Assembly (NCBI GenBank): GCA_018715445.1
Contig: DVLP01000027.1
Coordinates: forward strand, 1 to 10,997
Source: Candidatus Avipropionibacterium avicola
Lineage (GTDB): Bacteria; Actinomycetota; Actinomycetes; Propionibacteriales; Propionibacteriaceae
Direction: 5' to 3'
Length of the DNA: 10,997 nt
Below the pieces are notes generated by a model. It was given only the letters and a program-made list of their open reading frames with translations, ran no database searches and had not been told where the DNA came from. Made by a program: the position numbers and the translations under genes. Below are positions 1 to 6,806 of the stretch, in pieces. Positions within the stretch are counted from its first letter, which is position 1. Every line of letters starts with the position of its first letter.

Positions 1-73
1 ACCCGGAAGTTAAGCCTCTCAGCGCCGATGGTACTGCACACGAGAGTGTGTGGGAGACTAGGACGCTGCCGGA
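1..73 (+). rRNA. rrf: 5S ribosomal RNA, 3' part (cut by the window edge)
   Basis: The opening bases read as the middle and 3' part of a bacterial 5S rRNA. The conserved segment around GGAAGTTAAGCCTCTCAGCG is followed by the 'GATGGTACTGC' segment, the GTGTGTGGGAGACTAGGACG arm and the closing GCTGCCGGA 3' end. About 45 bases of the 5' part lie before the window. The exact 3' end is uncertain by a few bases. It should be the last gene of an rRNA operon on the + strand, with 16S and 23S to the left; that is inferred from the usual 16S-23S-5S order. Confidence 0.93.
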
Positions 74-85
74 CAAACACACAGT

Positions 86-121
86 GTTGAGGGTGACCAC
101 CTGCGGGTGGCCACCCTCAAC
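86..121 (+). terminator. Hairpin terminator of the rRNA operon
   Basis: A near-perfect inverted repeat follows the 5S rRNA. GTTGAGGGTG (86-95) pairs with CACCCTCAAC (112-121), and an inner CCACC (97-101) pairs with GGTGG (106-110). There is one A/C mismatch and a four-base TGCG loop, giving about 15 base pairs in all. Only a short TTT (125-127) follows, so it lacks a classical U-tract, as is common for actinomycete terminators. Its place about 13 bases after 5S supports termination of rRNA transcription. Confidence 0.85.
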
Positions 122-177
122 GCATTTCAGGGCACGTGTGGTCCGGAGCGGGTCGGGTGGCCCAGCGGCAACGATGT

Positions 178-184
178 AGGGGAG
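178..184 (+). promoter_or_regulatory. Shine-Dalgarno that favours GTG 195 over ATG 186
   Basis: AGGGGAG ends one base before ATG 186 but 10 bases before the in-frame GTG at 195. The first spacing is too short for normal initiation and the second is within the usual range. An overlapping hexamer GAGAAT (182-187) also fits the A2 and T6 positions of a -10 box, seven bases before GTG 195, so a leaderless start is an alternative reading. Both readings point to GTG 195. Confidence 0.5.
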
Positions 185-185
185 A

Positions 186-2099
186 ATGGCCAGCGTGACT
201 GCGCACGAAGATGGAGACTCCGGTTCGGATCCGCGCCGCGATCGGCGTGGGGGATCCGAACGACCCCAGGGACGTTCGCGCGATTTCGGTCGCAGCAGCG
301 GTCCGGGCAGTGGCGGTCCGCGCCGGCCGAGCAGCCGGGACGGGGACGGCCGCTCCGGCGGTTCGCGTGGACGCAGCTTCGGGCGTGACTCAGGTCCTGG
401 ACGTGGCAGTCGGGGCGCAGGCGACGACCGGCGCAGTGATCGCGGCGACCGTGACTCGCGTGGTGGCCGCGACCCGCGTGGTGGCGGTGATTCCCGTGAG
501 CGACGCGACTCCGGGTTCAGTCGTGACGGCCGAGGCGGTCGTGACTCCCGTGGCGGTCGCGATGGATCCCGCGGTGGACGTGACTTCAGCGGCGACCGAG
601 GTGGACGCGGTGGTCGAGACTTCCGCGGTGGTCGGGACAGCCGGGACGGCCGTGACGGTCGAGACTTCCGGTCCGGTCGTGACTCCGATGGTGACCGCGG
701 TCCACGCAGCGGCGGCGGCTCACGGGACGACCGTGGCTTCCGCAGCAACCGTGACTCGAGTCGGGACTCGAGCCGAGACCGCGGCTTTGGTCGTAGCCGC
801 GACTCGGACCGCGATCGTGGCTTCGGCAACAACCGCGACTCGAACCGGGACCGTGGTTTCGGCGGCAACCGTGACTCGCGCGATGATCGTGGCTCCCGTG
901 ACCGTCGCGATTCCCGCGGTGGGCGCGGCTTCGGTGACGACAGGGGACCGCGCGGTTCGCGTGGTGCGTCCCGTCCCGGATCCTCACCTCGTCCCGGTGG
1001 CGGACGTGGCCCTGCTGGCGGACGTGGCCACGGTGGGGGACACGGGCGTGACTTCGAGCCCCGCGAGGAGAAGCTCGTCCCGCCGGGTCTGCAGCGACGC
1101 GAGGATGAGCCGAGCGTGCCGGAGGGCAAGGACCTGTCCGTCCTTCCACTGCCGGTCCGCGCTGAGATGAAGAGCTTGCCGGCCGACCTCGCCGACCAGG
1201 TCGGGGCGCACCTGATCGCTGCAGGCGAATTGATCGACATCGATCCTGCCCAGGCGCTCAAGCATGCCCGTGCGGCCCGTCGACGCGCCGCACGTCTGAC
1301 GGTCACCCGCGAGGCCCTGGCCGAGGCTGCCTATGCCGCCGGGGAGTGGTCGACGGCACTGAACGAGTTCCGATCTCTGCGTCGGATGACCGGCGACCAG
1401 ATGTGGCTGCCGATGATGGCCGACTGTGAGCGGGCTCTGTCCCGACCACAGGCGGCGCTGCGGTTGGTCAAGGAGGGCGCCACTCTGAATCTGTCGCCGA
1501 AGGACCGGATCGAGCTGCGGCTGGTCGAGGCCGGTGCCCGCTCCGATCTGGGACAGCAGTCCGAAGCCCTCCGCCTGCTTCGGCACACCCTGTCCACCCT
1601 CCCGGCGCGAGCCGTCGGAGCGCGGGTGCGGATCGGCTATGCGTTGGCCGACCAGTTGCTCGCCACCGACGAGCAGGACCAGGCCCTGGAGATGTTCAGC
1701 CAGGTCGCCAGCTGGGACACCGACCACGCCACCGACGCCGCCGAGCGGGTCGAACAACTGAACGGCTTCACCCTCGAGCTCGGAGAGGACGACTCCGACG
1801 ACGAAGTCGTCCATGCCCAGCCCGAGCCGGAATCGGATCCCGAGCCTGAGCCCACGTCCGAGCTCGAACCCGAGCCCGAGTCCGAGTCGGACCCGGAGGC
1901 CGAGGCCGCGTCTGAACCTGCGCCGGAGCCTGAGCCGGAGGCAGTGTCGGACCCTGAGCCTGTGTCCGAGCCTGAGGCGACATCCGAGCCCAAGGCGGCT
2001 CCGAACCCCGAACCCGAGGCGGCGGACGAGCTGGGCGACCTGCTCGACTTCGCCCGGGAGACCGAGGGGGCTGCGCCCCAGGAGGATGATCGCGCGTGA
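186..2099 (+). CDS. Arg/Gly-rich TPR-like protein (Rv1691 family)
   Basis: The protein is 637 residues and has three parts. Residues about 8-290 are a low-complexity arm rich in Arg, Gly, Asp and Ser with RGG-like motifs. Residues about 310-530 form an all-helical core with TPR-like Ala/Leu/Arg patterns and motifs such as AAYAAGEW, RRMTG and MADCERAL. Residues about 534-637 are a very acidic tail of Glu-Pro repeats. The core resembles a protein found at this position in many actinomycetes (Rv1691 in M. tuberculosis, from memory), whose function I do not know. RGG arms often bind RNA, so RNA or ribosome contact is plausible but inferred. The start is uncertain: ATG 186 lies only one base after AGGGGAG (178-184), whereas GTG 195 in the same frame has a 10-base spacing and may be the true start, giving 634 residues. 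The gene overlaps the HAD gene by 4 bases. No transmembrane segment or signal peptide is seen. Confidence 0.88.
   Translation: MASVTAHEDGDSGSDPRRDRRGGSERPQGRSRDFGRSSGPGSGGPRRPSSRDGDGRSGGSRGRSFGRDSGPGRGSRGAGDDRRSDRGDRDSRGGRDPRGGGDSRERRDSGFSRDGRGGRDSRGGRDGSRGGRDFSGDRGGRGGRDFRGGRDSRDGRDGRDFRSGRDSDGDRGPRSGGGSRDDRGFRSNRDSSRDSSRDRGFGRSRDSDRDRGFGNNRDSNRDRGFGGNRDSRDDRGSRDRRDSRGGRGFGDDRGPRGSRGASRPGSSPRPGGGRGPAGGRGHGGGHGRDFEPREEKLVPPGLQRREDEPSVPEGKDLSVLPLPVRAEMKSLPADLADQVGAHLIAAGELIDIDPAQALKHARAARRRAARLTVTREALAEAAYAAGEWSTALNEFRSLRRMTGDQMWLPMMADCERALSRPQAALRLVKEGATLNLSPKDRIELRLVEAGARSDLGQQSEALRLLRHTLSTLPARAVGARVRIGYALADQLLATDEQDQALEMFSQVASWDTDHATDAAERVEQLNGFTLELGEDDSDDEVVHAQPEPESDPEPEPTSELEPEPESESDPEAEAASEPAPEPEPEAVSDPEPVSEPEATSEPKAAPNPEPEAADELGDLLDFARETEGAAPQEDDRA
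726..917 (+). repeat. 36-bp imperfect tandem repeats in the Arg/Gly-rich arm
   Basis: Five imperfect 36-base units, each encoding 12 residues, lie at 726-761, 774-809, 810-845, 846-881 and 882-917, with a 12-base insert (RDSS) at 762-773. The peptide units read DDRGFRSNRDSS, RDRGFGRSRDSD, RDRGFGNNRDSN, RDRGFGGNRDSR and DDRGSRDRRDSR. The three central units are the closest to one another. The wider arm (about 207-1055) is also built of short RDSRGG/GGRD motifs but without this regular period. Confidence 0.85.
1821..2018 (+). repeat. Glu-Pro repeat tract encoding the acidic tail
   Basis: Residues 546-611 of the TPR-like protein are built of Pro-Glu, Ser-Glu-Pro and Ser-Asp-Pro steps, encoded by repeated CCCGAG/CCTGAG-type hexamers. 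The tract is strongly acidic with a single Lys, the opposite of the Arg-rich N-terminal arm. It is probably extended and disordered. The last residues (ELGDLLDFARE) after the tract look like a short amphipathic helix. Confidence 0.8.
2080..2085 (+). promoter_or_regulatory. Shine-Dalgarno of the HAD phosphatase gene
   Basis: AGGAGG lies 10 bases before GTG 2096, inside the 3' end of the upstream gene. It supports the GTG start, which overlaps the upstream TGA by 4 bases. Confidence 0.7.
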
Positions 2100-3115
2100 G
2101 CCTGGTCGACCAGTACGACACGGCCCTGTTCGACCTGGACGGCGTGGTCTATCTCGGACCCGAGGCCGTTCCGGCGGCCCCGGCGGCCCTCGCTGCACTG
2201 CGCGCCCGGGGCACCCGGGTCGGGTTCGTCACCAACAACGCCTCGCGCCATCCCGAGGTCGTGGCCGAGCACCTGCGTGAGTTGGGGATCGAGGCGGAGG
2301 CCGGCGACGTGGTCTCCAGCGCCCAGGCGATGGCCCACCTGCTCGCCGAGACCCTGCCTCCGGACTCCCCGGTGCTGGTGCTCGGGGCACCGTACCTGCG
2401 CGACGAACTGGTCGCCCGGGCCCGGATCCGGCCGGTCGACCGCGTCACCGACCACCCGGTTGCGGTCGTGCAGGGCCTGTCGCCGGAGATGACCTGGGCC
2501 GACCTGTGCGAGGCCACGGCCGCCATCCATGCCGGTGCCACCTGGTATGCCACCAACACCGATTCGACCCGGCCCACCGACCGCGGCAACCTGCCCGGCT
2601 GTGGGGCTGCCGTCGGCGCCATCGCCGTGGCCGTCCCGGTCGACCCGATCGTGGCCGGCAAACCGTTCCCGCCGCTGATGCGGGAGACGTTGGAACGACT
2701 CGGTGGGCAACGGCCCCTCTTCGTCGGTGACCGCGTCGACACCGACATCGCCGGTGCCCACGCCGTCGGCATCGACTCGATGCTGGTGCTCAGTGGCGCC
2801 CACGGTCCCGATGACCTGTGGGGCTGCGATGCCCAGCACCGTCCCACCCACCTGGGCCTTGACGTCGCCGACCTGCTCGAGCCGGCCCGTACCGTCGAGA
2901 TCGACGGCGACCGGGCCCGCTGTGGTGACCAGGTGCTGACCCGCGACGCCGACGGCTACCGTTGGCAGGGTTCGGTCACCGATGCGGCGAGCTGGTGCGA
3001 TGCCGTGTGGGCCCTGTGCCGACTTCACTGGCAGGTCGTCGACCGTGGTGACCGGGCCCCTGATCCTGCCACCGCCGCCATCCCGGCCCGTCCCGTACCG
3101 CAGGAGGTCCTGTGA
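2096..3115 (+). CDS. HAD-IIA family sugar-phosphate/glycerol-phosphate phosphatase
   Basis: This 339-residue cytoplasmic hydrolase has all four HAD motifs: DLDGV with nucleophile Asp13 and acid Asp15, TNNAS with Thr46, the AGKPFP loop with Lys189, and GDRVDTD with Asp212 and Asp217 for Mg2+. The C2-type cap sits between motifs II and III, which places it in subclass IIA (NagD/PGP-like). About 80 residues follow the core. The syntenic M. tuberculosis protein Rv1692, of similar length, is known as a glycerol-3-phosphate phosphatase acting in glycerophospholipid recycling. The same substrate is likely here but not shown by sequence alone; p-nitrophenylphosphatase or nucleotide phosphatase activity is the alternative. 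It starts at GTG, overlaps the TPR-like gene by 4 bases and the small gene downstream by 4 bases, so translation is probably coupled. Confidence 0.93.
   Translation: MSLVDQYDTALFDLDGVVYLGPEAVPAAPAALAALRARGTRVGFVTNNASRHPEVVAEHLRELGIEAEAGDVVSSAQAMAHLLAETLPPDSPVLVLGAPYLRDELVARARIRPVDRVTDHPVAVVQGLSPEMTWADLCEATAAIHAGATWYATNTDSTRPTDRGNLPGCGAAVGAIAVAVPVDPIVAGKPFPPLMRETLERLGGQRPLFVGDRVDTDIAGAHAVGIDSMLVLSGAHGPDDLWGCDAQHRPTHLGLDVADLLEPARTVEIDGDRARCGDQVLTRDADGYRWQGSVTDAASWCDAVWALCRLHWQVVDRGDRAPDPATAAIPARPVPQEVL
3102..3107 (+). promoter_or_regulatory. Shine-Dalgarno of the small acidic protein gene
   Basis: AGGAGG lies four bases before GTG 3112. The spacing is slightly short but the match is full, and it supports this 73-codon gene being translated. 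Confidence 0.65.
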
Positions 3116-3333
3116 ACCAGCCCGATCAGGCCACGTCCACTGACAGCGACACCCCCGAGGAGCACCCGGAGGTCGCGGCCGCCCTCAGCCGTCTCGACGA
3201 GCTCGACGAGCGACCGGTCGACGACCACGCCGAGATCCTGGCCTCGGTGCACGAGCGACTCCACACCACGCTCAACGAGCACCGCAGCAACGAGACCCCC
3301 AACACCGAGAACCCCAGCGGCGAGTACGCCTGA
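3112..3333 (+). CDS. Small conserved acidic protein (Rv1693-like position)
   Basis: This is a 73-residue acidic protein of unknown function. Its conserved-looking centre (residues about 20-60) is helical: ALSRLDELDERPVDDH followed by a VHERLHTTL segment, flanked by hydrophilic Ser/Thr/Glu/Asn-rich ends. A small protein with this 'LxxLDELxxxPVxxHxxxxxxVHxRLxxxL' pattern commonly lies between the HAD phosphatase and tlyA in actinomycetes (Rv1693 in M. tuberculosis, from memory). The GTG start overlaps the HAD stop by 4 bases and has a full AGGAGG in front. The constant place suggests a role linked to TlyA or the HAD protein, but nothing in the sequence proves it. No cysteines, membrane segment or signal peptide are present. 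Confidence 0.82.
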   Translation: MNQPDQATSTDSDTPEEHPEVAAALSRLDELDERPVDDHAEILASVHERLHTTLNEHRSNETPNTENPSGEYA

Positions 3334-3355
3334 TCCCACGAGGGACGACGACACC

Positions 3356-4114
3356 GTGGTACGCCTCGACCAGGCCCTGGTGGCCCGTGGTCTCGCCCCG
3401 TCCCGGACCAGGGCGGCCGCGCTGATCACCGATGGCCACGTTCGGGTCGGTGGTCGTCCGGTCACCAAACCGGGCGCCCGGGTGGGTGATGACGACGACA
3501 TCGAGCTCGACCACACCGACCACTACGTCTCACGAGCGGCCCACAAACTGATCGGTGCCCTCGACGCGTTGGAGCTGCGGCCGTACGGCAGGGCCCTGGA
3601 CGCCGGCGCCTCGACCGGTGGCTTCACCCAGGTGTTGTTGGAGCGAGGCGTCACCCACGTCCATGCCGTCGACGTCGGCCATGACCAACTGCATCCGTCG
3701 ATCCGTGAGGACCCGCGGGTCAGCGTCCACGAACGGTTCCACCTGCGCGACCTCACCCTCGCCCTGGTCGACGACACCCCACTCGACTGGCTCGTTGCCG
3801 ACGTGTCGTTCATCTCGCTGACCAAGATCCTCGAGCCGTTGTTCGGTGTGCTGGCCGAGCACGGTCAGGCGCTGCTGATGGTCAAGCCGCAGTTCGAGGT
3901 CGGTCGGACCCGGCTCGGTGCCGGCGGTGTGGTCCGCGACGAGGACGACCGGGAGCAGGCCATTGCCGGCGTCATCAGCGCAGCCGACGAGCTGGGGTGG
4001 ACCTGTCGGGCGCGGACGTCCAGCCCCGTGCCGGGTGAGTACGGCAACCGTGAGGAGTTCGTCTGGATGACCCGGACCGTGCCGTCACCGCGACCCCCTA
4101 TTCTGAACCCGTGA
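3356..4114 (+). CDS. tlyA: TlyA family 16S/23S rRNA 2'-O-methyltransferase
   Basis: This 252-residue protein has an N-terminal S4 RNA-binding domain (residues about 1-56, beginning RLDQALVARGL) and an FtsJ/RrmJ-type SAM methyltransferase domain (about 60-240). The SAM loop is LDAGASTGGFT at 81-91. Lys64, Asp149 (ADVSF), Lys177 (VKPQFE) and Glu233 line up, five residues earlier, with the K69-D154-K182-E238 tetrad of M. tuberculosis TlyA. In that species TlyA methylates C1409 of 16S and C1920 of 23S rRNA, and its loss gives capreomycin/viomycin resistance. Start GTG 3356 has GAGGGA 10 bases upstream and a 22-base gap from the previous gene. The last 12 or so residues (VPSPRPPILNP) look like a non-conserved tail; the DNA for it holds a possible nadK promoter. 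A haemolysin label, sometimes attached to this family, is not supported. Confidence 0.96.
   Translation: MVRLDQALVARGLAPSRTRAAALITDGHVRVGGRPVTKPGARVGDDDDIELDHTDHYVSRAAHKLIGALDALELRPYGRALDAGASTGGFTQVLLERGVTHVHAVDVGHDQLHPSIREDPRVSVHERFHLRDLTLALVDDTPLDWLVADVSFISLTKILEPLFGVLAEHGQALLMVKPQFEVGRTRLGAGGVVRDEDDREQAIAGVISAADELGWTCRARTSSPVPGEYGNREEFVWMTRTVPSPRPPILNP
4099..4104 (+). promoter_or_regulatory. Possible -10 box for a leaderless nadK transcript
   Basis: TATTCT fits the TANNNT consensus of actinomycete -10 elements. It ends exactly six bases before GTG 4111, so transcription would begin at or next to the start codon. No Shine-Dalgarno is visible in front of this GTG. The hexamer falls in the non-conserved tail of tlyA, in a short AT-richer patch. 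No good -35 is seen. Translational coupling through the GTGA overlap is the alternative way nadK could be expressed. Confidence 0.45.
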
Positions 4115-5037
4115 CATCCACCGAGACCGCCAGCGATCCGCGACGTGTTGCGGTGTTCACCCACACCCACCGCGAGGAGGCGATCGCGGCGGCCACCCGC
4201 CTGATCAGTGACTTCTCCCGGGCCGGACTGGTCCCGTTGGTTCCGCCGCAGGACCGTGAGGTGCTCGACCTCAACGGCTCCCGGGTCGAGGAACTGCGGG
4301 ATCCGCTGACCAGTGACAGCTGCGAGCTGGTGGTCGTGCTCGGTGGTGACGGCACCATCCTGCGCGGCGCCGAGCAGGCCCTGGCCGCCGACCTGCCCCT
4401 GCTCGGGGTGAACCTGGGCCATGTCGGCTTCCTCGCCGAGGCCGAGTCGTCGCAGCTGGAGGAGATCTCGACCCATGTGGTCGCCGGTGACTACCAGGTC
4501 GAGGAACGGTTCACCGTCGAGGTCACCGTCGCCATGGACGGCGAACCCCTGTGGTCCTCCTTCGCGGTCAACGAGGTGTCGATCGAGAAGGCCGCCCGGG
4601 AACGCATGGTCGAGGTCCTGGTCGGAGTGGACGGCGAGCCACTGTCACGCTGGGGCTGCGACGGGGTGCTGATCGCCACGCCGACCGGGTCGACCGCGTA
4701 CGCCTTCTCCGCCGGTGGCCCCGTGATGGCGCCCAGCCTGGACGCCCTGCTGCTGTTGCCGCTCAGCGCGCACGCCCTGTTCGCCCGCCCGATGGTGCTG
4801 GCCCCCGACCAACGCGTCGACATCAAGATCCTCGACCAACCCACCAATGCCGGGGTGGTGTGGTGCGACGGACGCCGTACCGCCGACCTTCCGGTCGGCT
4901 CGGTCGTCTCGGTCCGCCGCGGCAGCCACCGGCTGCGGTTGGCTCGCCTCTCCAGCCACAGCTTCACCGAGCGGTTGGTCCGCAAGTTCGGCCTGCGGGT
5001 CGAGGGTTGGCGCGGGGCGGGGGACATCCGGCGATGA
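4111..5037 (+). CDS. nadK: NAD kinase
   Basis: This 308-residue cytoplasmic enzyme phosphorylates NAD to NADP using ATP or polyphosphate. It shows the family's diagnostic motifs: GGDGT at 78-82 with Asp80 as the catalytic residue, the LGHVGFLAE loop at 102-110, NEVSIEK at 154-160, and the glycine-rich DGVLIATPTGSTAYAFSAGG segment from Asp184. The conserved AHALFARP segment follows in the C-terminal beta domain. Length is normal for actinomycete NadK/PpnK (about 300). It starts at GTG overlapping the tlyA stop by 4 bases and lacks a Shine-Dalgarno, so it depends on coupling or on a leaderless transcript. Its stop overlaps the recN start by 4 bases. The gene order tlyA-nadK-recN is conserved in actinomycetes. 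Confidence 0.97.
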   Translation: MTSTETASDPRRVAVFTHTHREEAIAAATRLISDFSRAGLVPLVPPQDREVLDLNGSRVEELRDPLTSDSCELVVVLGGDGTILRGAEQALAADLPLLGVNLGHVGFLAEAESSQLEEISTHVVAGDYQVEERFTVEVTVAMDGEPLWSSFAVNEVSIEKAARERMVEVLVGVDGEPLSRWGCDGVLIATPTGSTAYAFSAGGPVMAPSLDALLLLPLSAHALFARPMVLAPDQRVDIKILDQPTNAGVVWCDGRRTADLPVGSVVSVRRGSHRLRLARLSSHSFTERLVRKFGLRVEGWRGAGDIRR

Positions 5038-6743
5038 TCAGCGAGCTGCGGATCACCGGACTGGGGGTGATCGCCGAGGCGACGCTCGACCTGCACCCGG
5101 GCTTCACCGTGGTCACCGGTGAGACCGGCGCGGGCAAGACGATGGTGGTCACCGGCCTGGGACTGTTGCTGGGCCAACGCGCCGACCCCGGTGCCGTACG
5201 CACCGGACAGGACCGGGCGCGGGTCGAGGGGCGCCTGTGCTTCCCGGACGAACTGTCCGCGCGCCTCGACGAGCTCGGCATCGGCGACGAGGACGGTGAG
5301 CTCCTGGTGGCCCGCCAGGTCAGCGCGCAGGGCCGCTCGCGGTGCTGGCTCGGTGGTGCCGGGGTCCCGGTCGCCACCTGTGCCGAGGTGGTCGGCGAAC
5401 TGGTCACCATCCATGGCCAGTCCGAGCAGCTGCGCCTGGCCTCGCCCGATCACCAACGCGACCTGCTCGACCGCGCCGCCGGCCCCGACACGCTCACCCT
5501 GCGCCAGCGCTACGGCGAGCTCTGGCAGCAACGCCGCACGGTCGACAAGGAGCTCACCGACCTGGTCTCGAGCGCCCGGGAACGGGCCCGGGAGGCCGAC
5601 ATGGTGGCCCATGCGCTCGACGAGATCTCCGAGGTCTCACCCGAGCCGGGGGAGGACGATGCGCTGGCCGAGGAGGCCAACCGGCTCCAGGACGTCGATG
5701 ACCTGCGGGAGTCCGCCCAGACCGCCATCGCCGCGCTGGCCGGTGACGACGAGGACCCCGGCTCGGGCGGGCTGGCGGCCGTGGCCGTGGCCGAACGAGC
5801 CCTGGTGGAGCTGGCGGGGCGTGACCGGTTGGCCGAGCCGATGGTCGAAGCCGTACGGCAGGTACGGATCCTGCTGGACGACCTCACCAGTGAGACGGCG
5901 CGCTACCTCGACCAGGTCGAGGCCGACCCGCACCGCCTGGAGGCCGTCACCGCCCGTCGGGCCGCTCTCGCCGGACTGACCCGCAAGTACGGCGAGACCG
6001 TCGACGAGGTCCTGGCCTGGGCCTCGCGCAACGCCCTGCGCCTGGCCGAGCTGAGCGGCACCGACGAGCGGATCAGCGAGCTCGAAGCCGTACGGGAGGG
6101 TCTCGACGCGCAGCTGGGGGAGTTGGCCGGGCAGCTGACCACGGCCCGCCAGCAGGCCGCCGCTCACCTGGCCGAGGCGGTCTCGGTCGAACTGGCCGCC
6201 CTCGCGATGCCGAAGGCCCGCCTGGAGTTCGTCGTCAGCCCGGCCGACGAGCCCGGACCGTACGGGGCCGACCGGATCGAGCTGCAGTTCAGCGCCAACC
6301 CCGGCAGCCCGCCCCGCCCGATCGCGAAGGTGGCCTCCGGCGGTGAGCTGTCACGGGTACGCCTGGGACTCGAGGTGGTGCTGGCTGACCGGGAGTCCGA
6401 TCCGGCCGCGAGCCGACGTAGCTACGTCTTCGACGAGGTGGACTCCGGTGTCGGTGGCGCCGTGGCGGTCGAGATCGGACGCCGACTCGCCGCCCTGGCC
6501 CGACATGCCCAGGTGGTCGTGGTGACCCACCTGGCCCAGGTCGCCGCCTTCGCCGACCGCCACCTGGTGGTCGCCAAGGCCGACGACGGACAGATCACCA
6601 CCAGCGGGATCACCGCGGTGGAGCAGACCGATCGGGCGGCCGAACTCGCCCGGATGATGGCCGGTCTCACCGCCACCGACGCCTCCCTGGCCCATGCCGG
6701 CGAGCTGTTGGCCGAGGCCGAGGCCTTCCGCTCCACCGCCTGA
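5034..6743 (+). CDS. recN: DNA repair protein RecN
   Basis: This 569-residue SMC-like ATPase acts in double-strand-break repair. The N-terminal part has the Walker A motif GETGAGKT at 29-36 and the RecN-typical HGQSEQ motif at 127-132. The middle (about 150-390) is Glu/Arg/Ala-rich and should form the antiparallel coiled coil. The C-terminal head has the ABC signature SGGELS at 435-440 and Walker B with D-loop, YVFDEVDSGVGG from 464 (Asp467, Glu468), then a VVVTHLAQVAAFAD segment. Length matches the family (about 550-590). ATG 5034 is chosen because the protein begins with the usual MISELRITGLGVI and overlaps the nadK stop by ATGA; the open frame upstream to 4551 is inside nadK and is not used. 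No lesion is seen. Confidence 0.97.
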   Translation: MISELRITGLGVIAEATLDLHPGFTVVTGETGAGKTMVVTGLGLLLGQRADPGAVRTGQDRARVEGRLCFPDELSARLDELGIGDEDGELLVARQVSAQGRSRCWLGGAGVPVATCAEVVGELVTIHGQSEQLRLASPDHQRDLLDRAAGPDTLTLRQRYGELWQQRRTVDKELTDLVSSARERAREADMVAHALDEISEVSPEPGEDDALAEEANRLQDVDDLRESAQTAIAALAGDDEDPGSGGLAAVAVAERALVELAGRDRLAEPMVEAVRQVRILLDDLTSETARYLDQVEADPHRLEAVTARRAALAGLTRKYGETVDEVLAWASRNALRLAELSGTDERISELEAVREGLDAQLGELAGQLTTARQQAAAHLAEAVSVELAALAMPKARLEFVVSPADEPGPYGADRIELQFSANPGSPPRPIAKVASGGELSRVRLGLEVVLADRESDPAASRRSYVFDEVDSGVGGAVAVEIGRRLAALARHAQVVVVTHLAQVAAFADRHLVVAKADDGQITTSGITAVEQTDRAAELARMMAGLTATDASLAHAGELLAEAEAFRSTA

Positions 6744-6762
6744 CCCACTGCTCGCCCGCGGC

Positions 6763-6780
6763 GTGCGTTCATGTGCGTTC
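6763..6780 (+). repeat. Ten-base-spaced direct repeat GTGCGTTC, possible operator
   Basis: GTGCGTTC occurs at 6763-6770 and again at 6773-6780, with starts exactly 10 bases apart, one helical turn. It lies 26 bases upstream of the TACGGT hexamer, upstream of or next to where a -35 region would be. This layout suits an activator or repressor binding site for the lyase gene. It could also be chance in a short GC-rich gap. Confidence 0.35.
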
Positions 6781-6806
6781 CTTCGGCCGCAGGTCGACGC
6801 CTTCAC

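Noticed and set aside
133..138. CACGTG palindrome upstream of the TPR-like gene
   Set aside because: A single 6-base palindrome in GC-rich DNA is expected by chance, and no second site or flanking symmetry was seen.
211..1170. A 319-codon open frame overlapping the Arg/Gly-rich arm, Val/Ala-rich
   Set aside because: It is the +1 reading of the GC-rich repeats coding RDSRGG and ends where the repeats end. It has no domain, and the in-frame alternative leads into a recognisable helical core.
984..2198. Long reverse-strand open frame across the TPR-like gene
   Set aside because: It is antisense to Glu-Pro and Arg-rich coding DNA, and its Arg/Gly/Leu repeats mirror that composition. No ribosome site or known motif is present.
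4551..5033. In-frame upstream extension of recN
   Set aside because: It lies wholly inside nadK, and its translation is Arg/Pro-rich noise. RecN homologues begin at the MISELRITGLG sequence at 5034.
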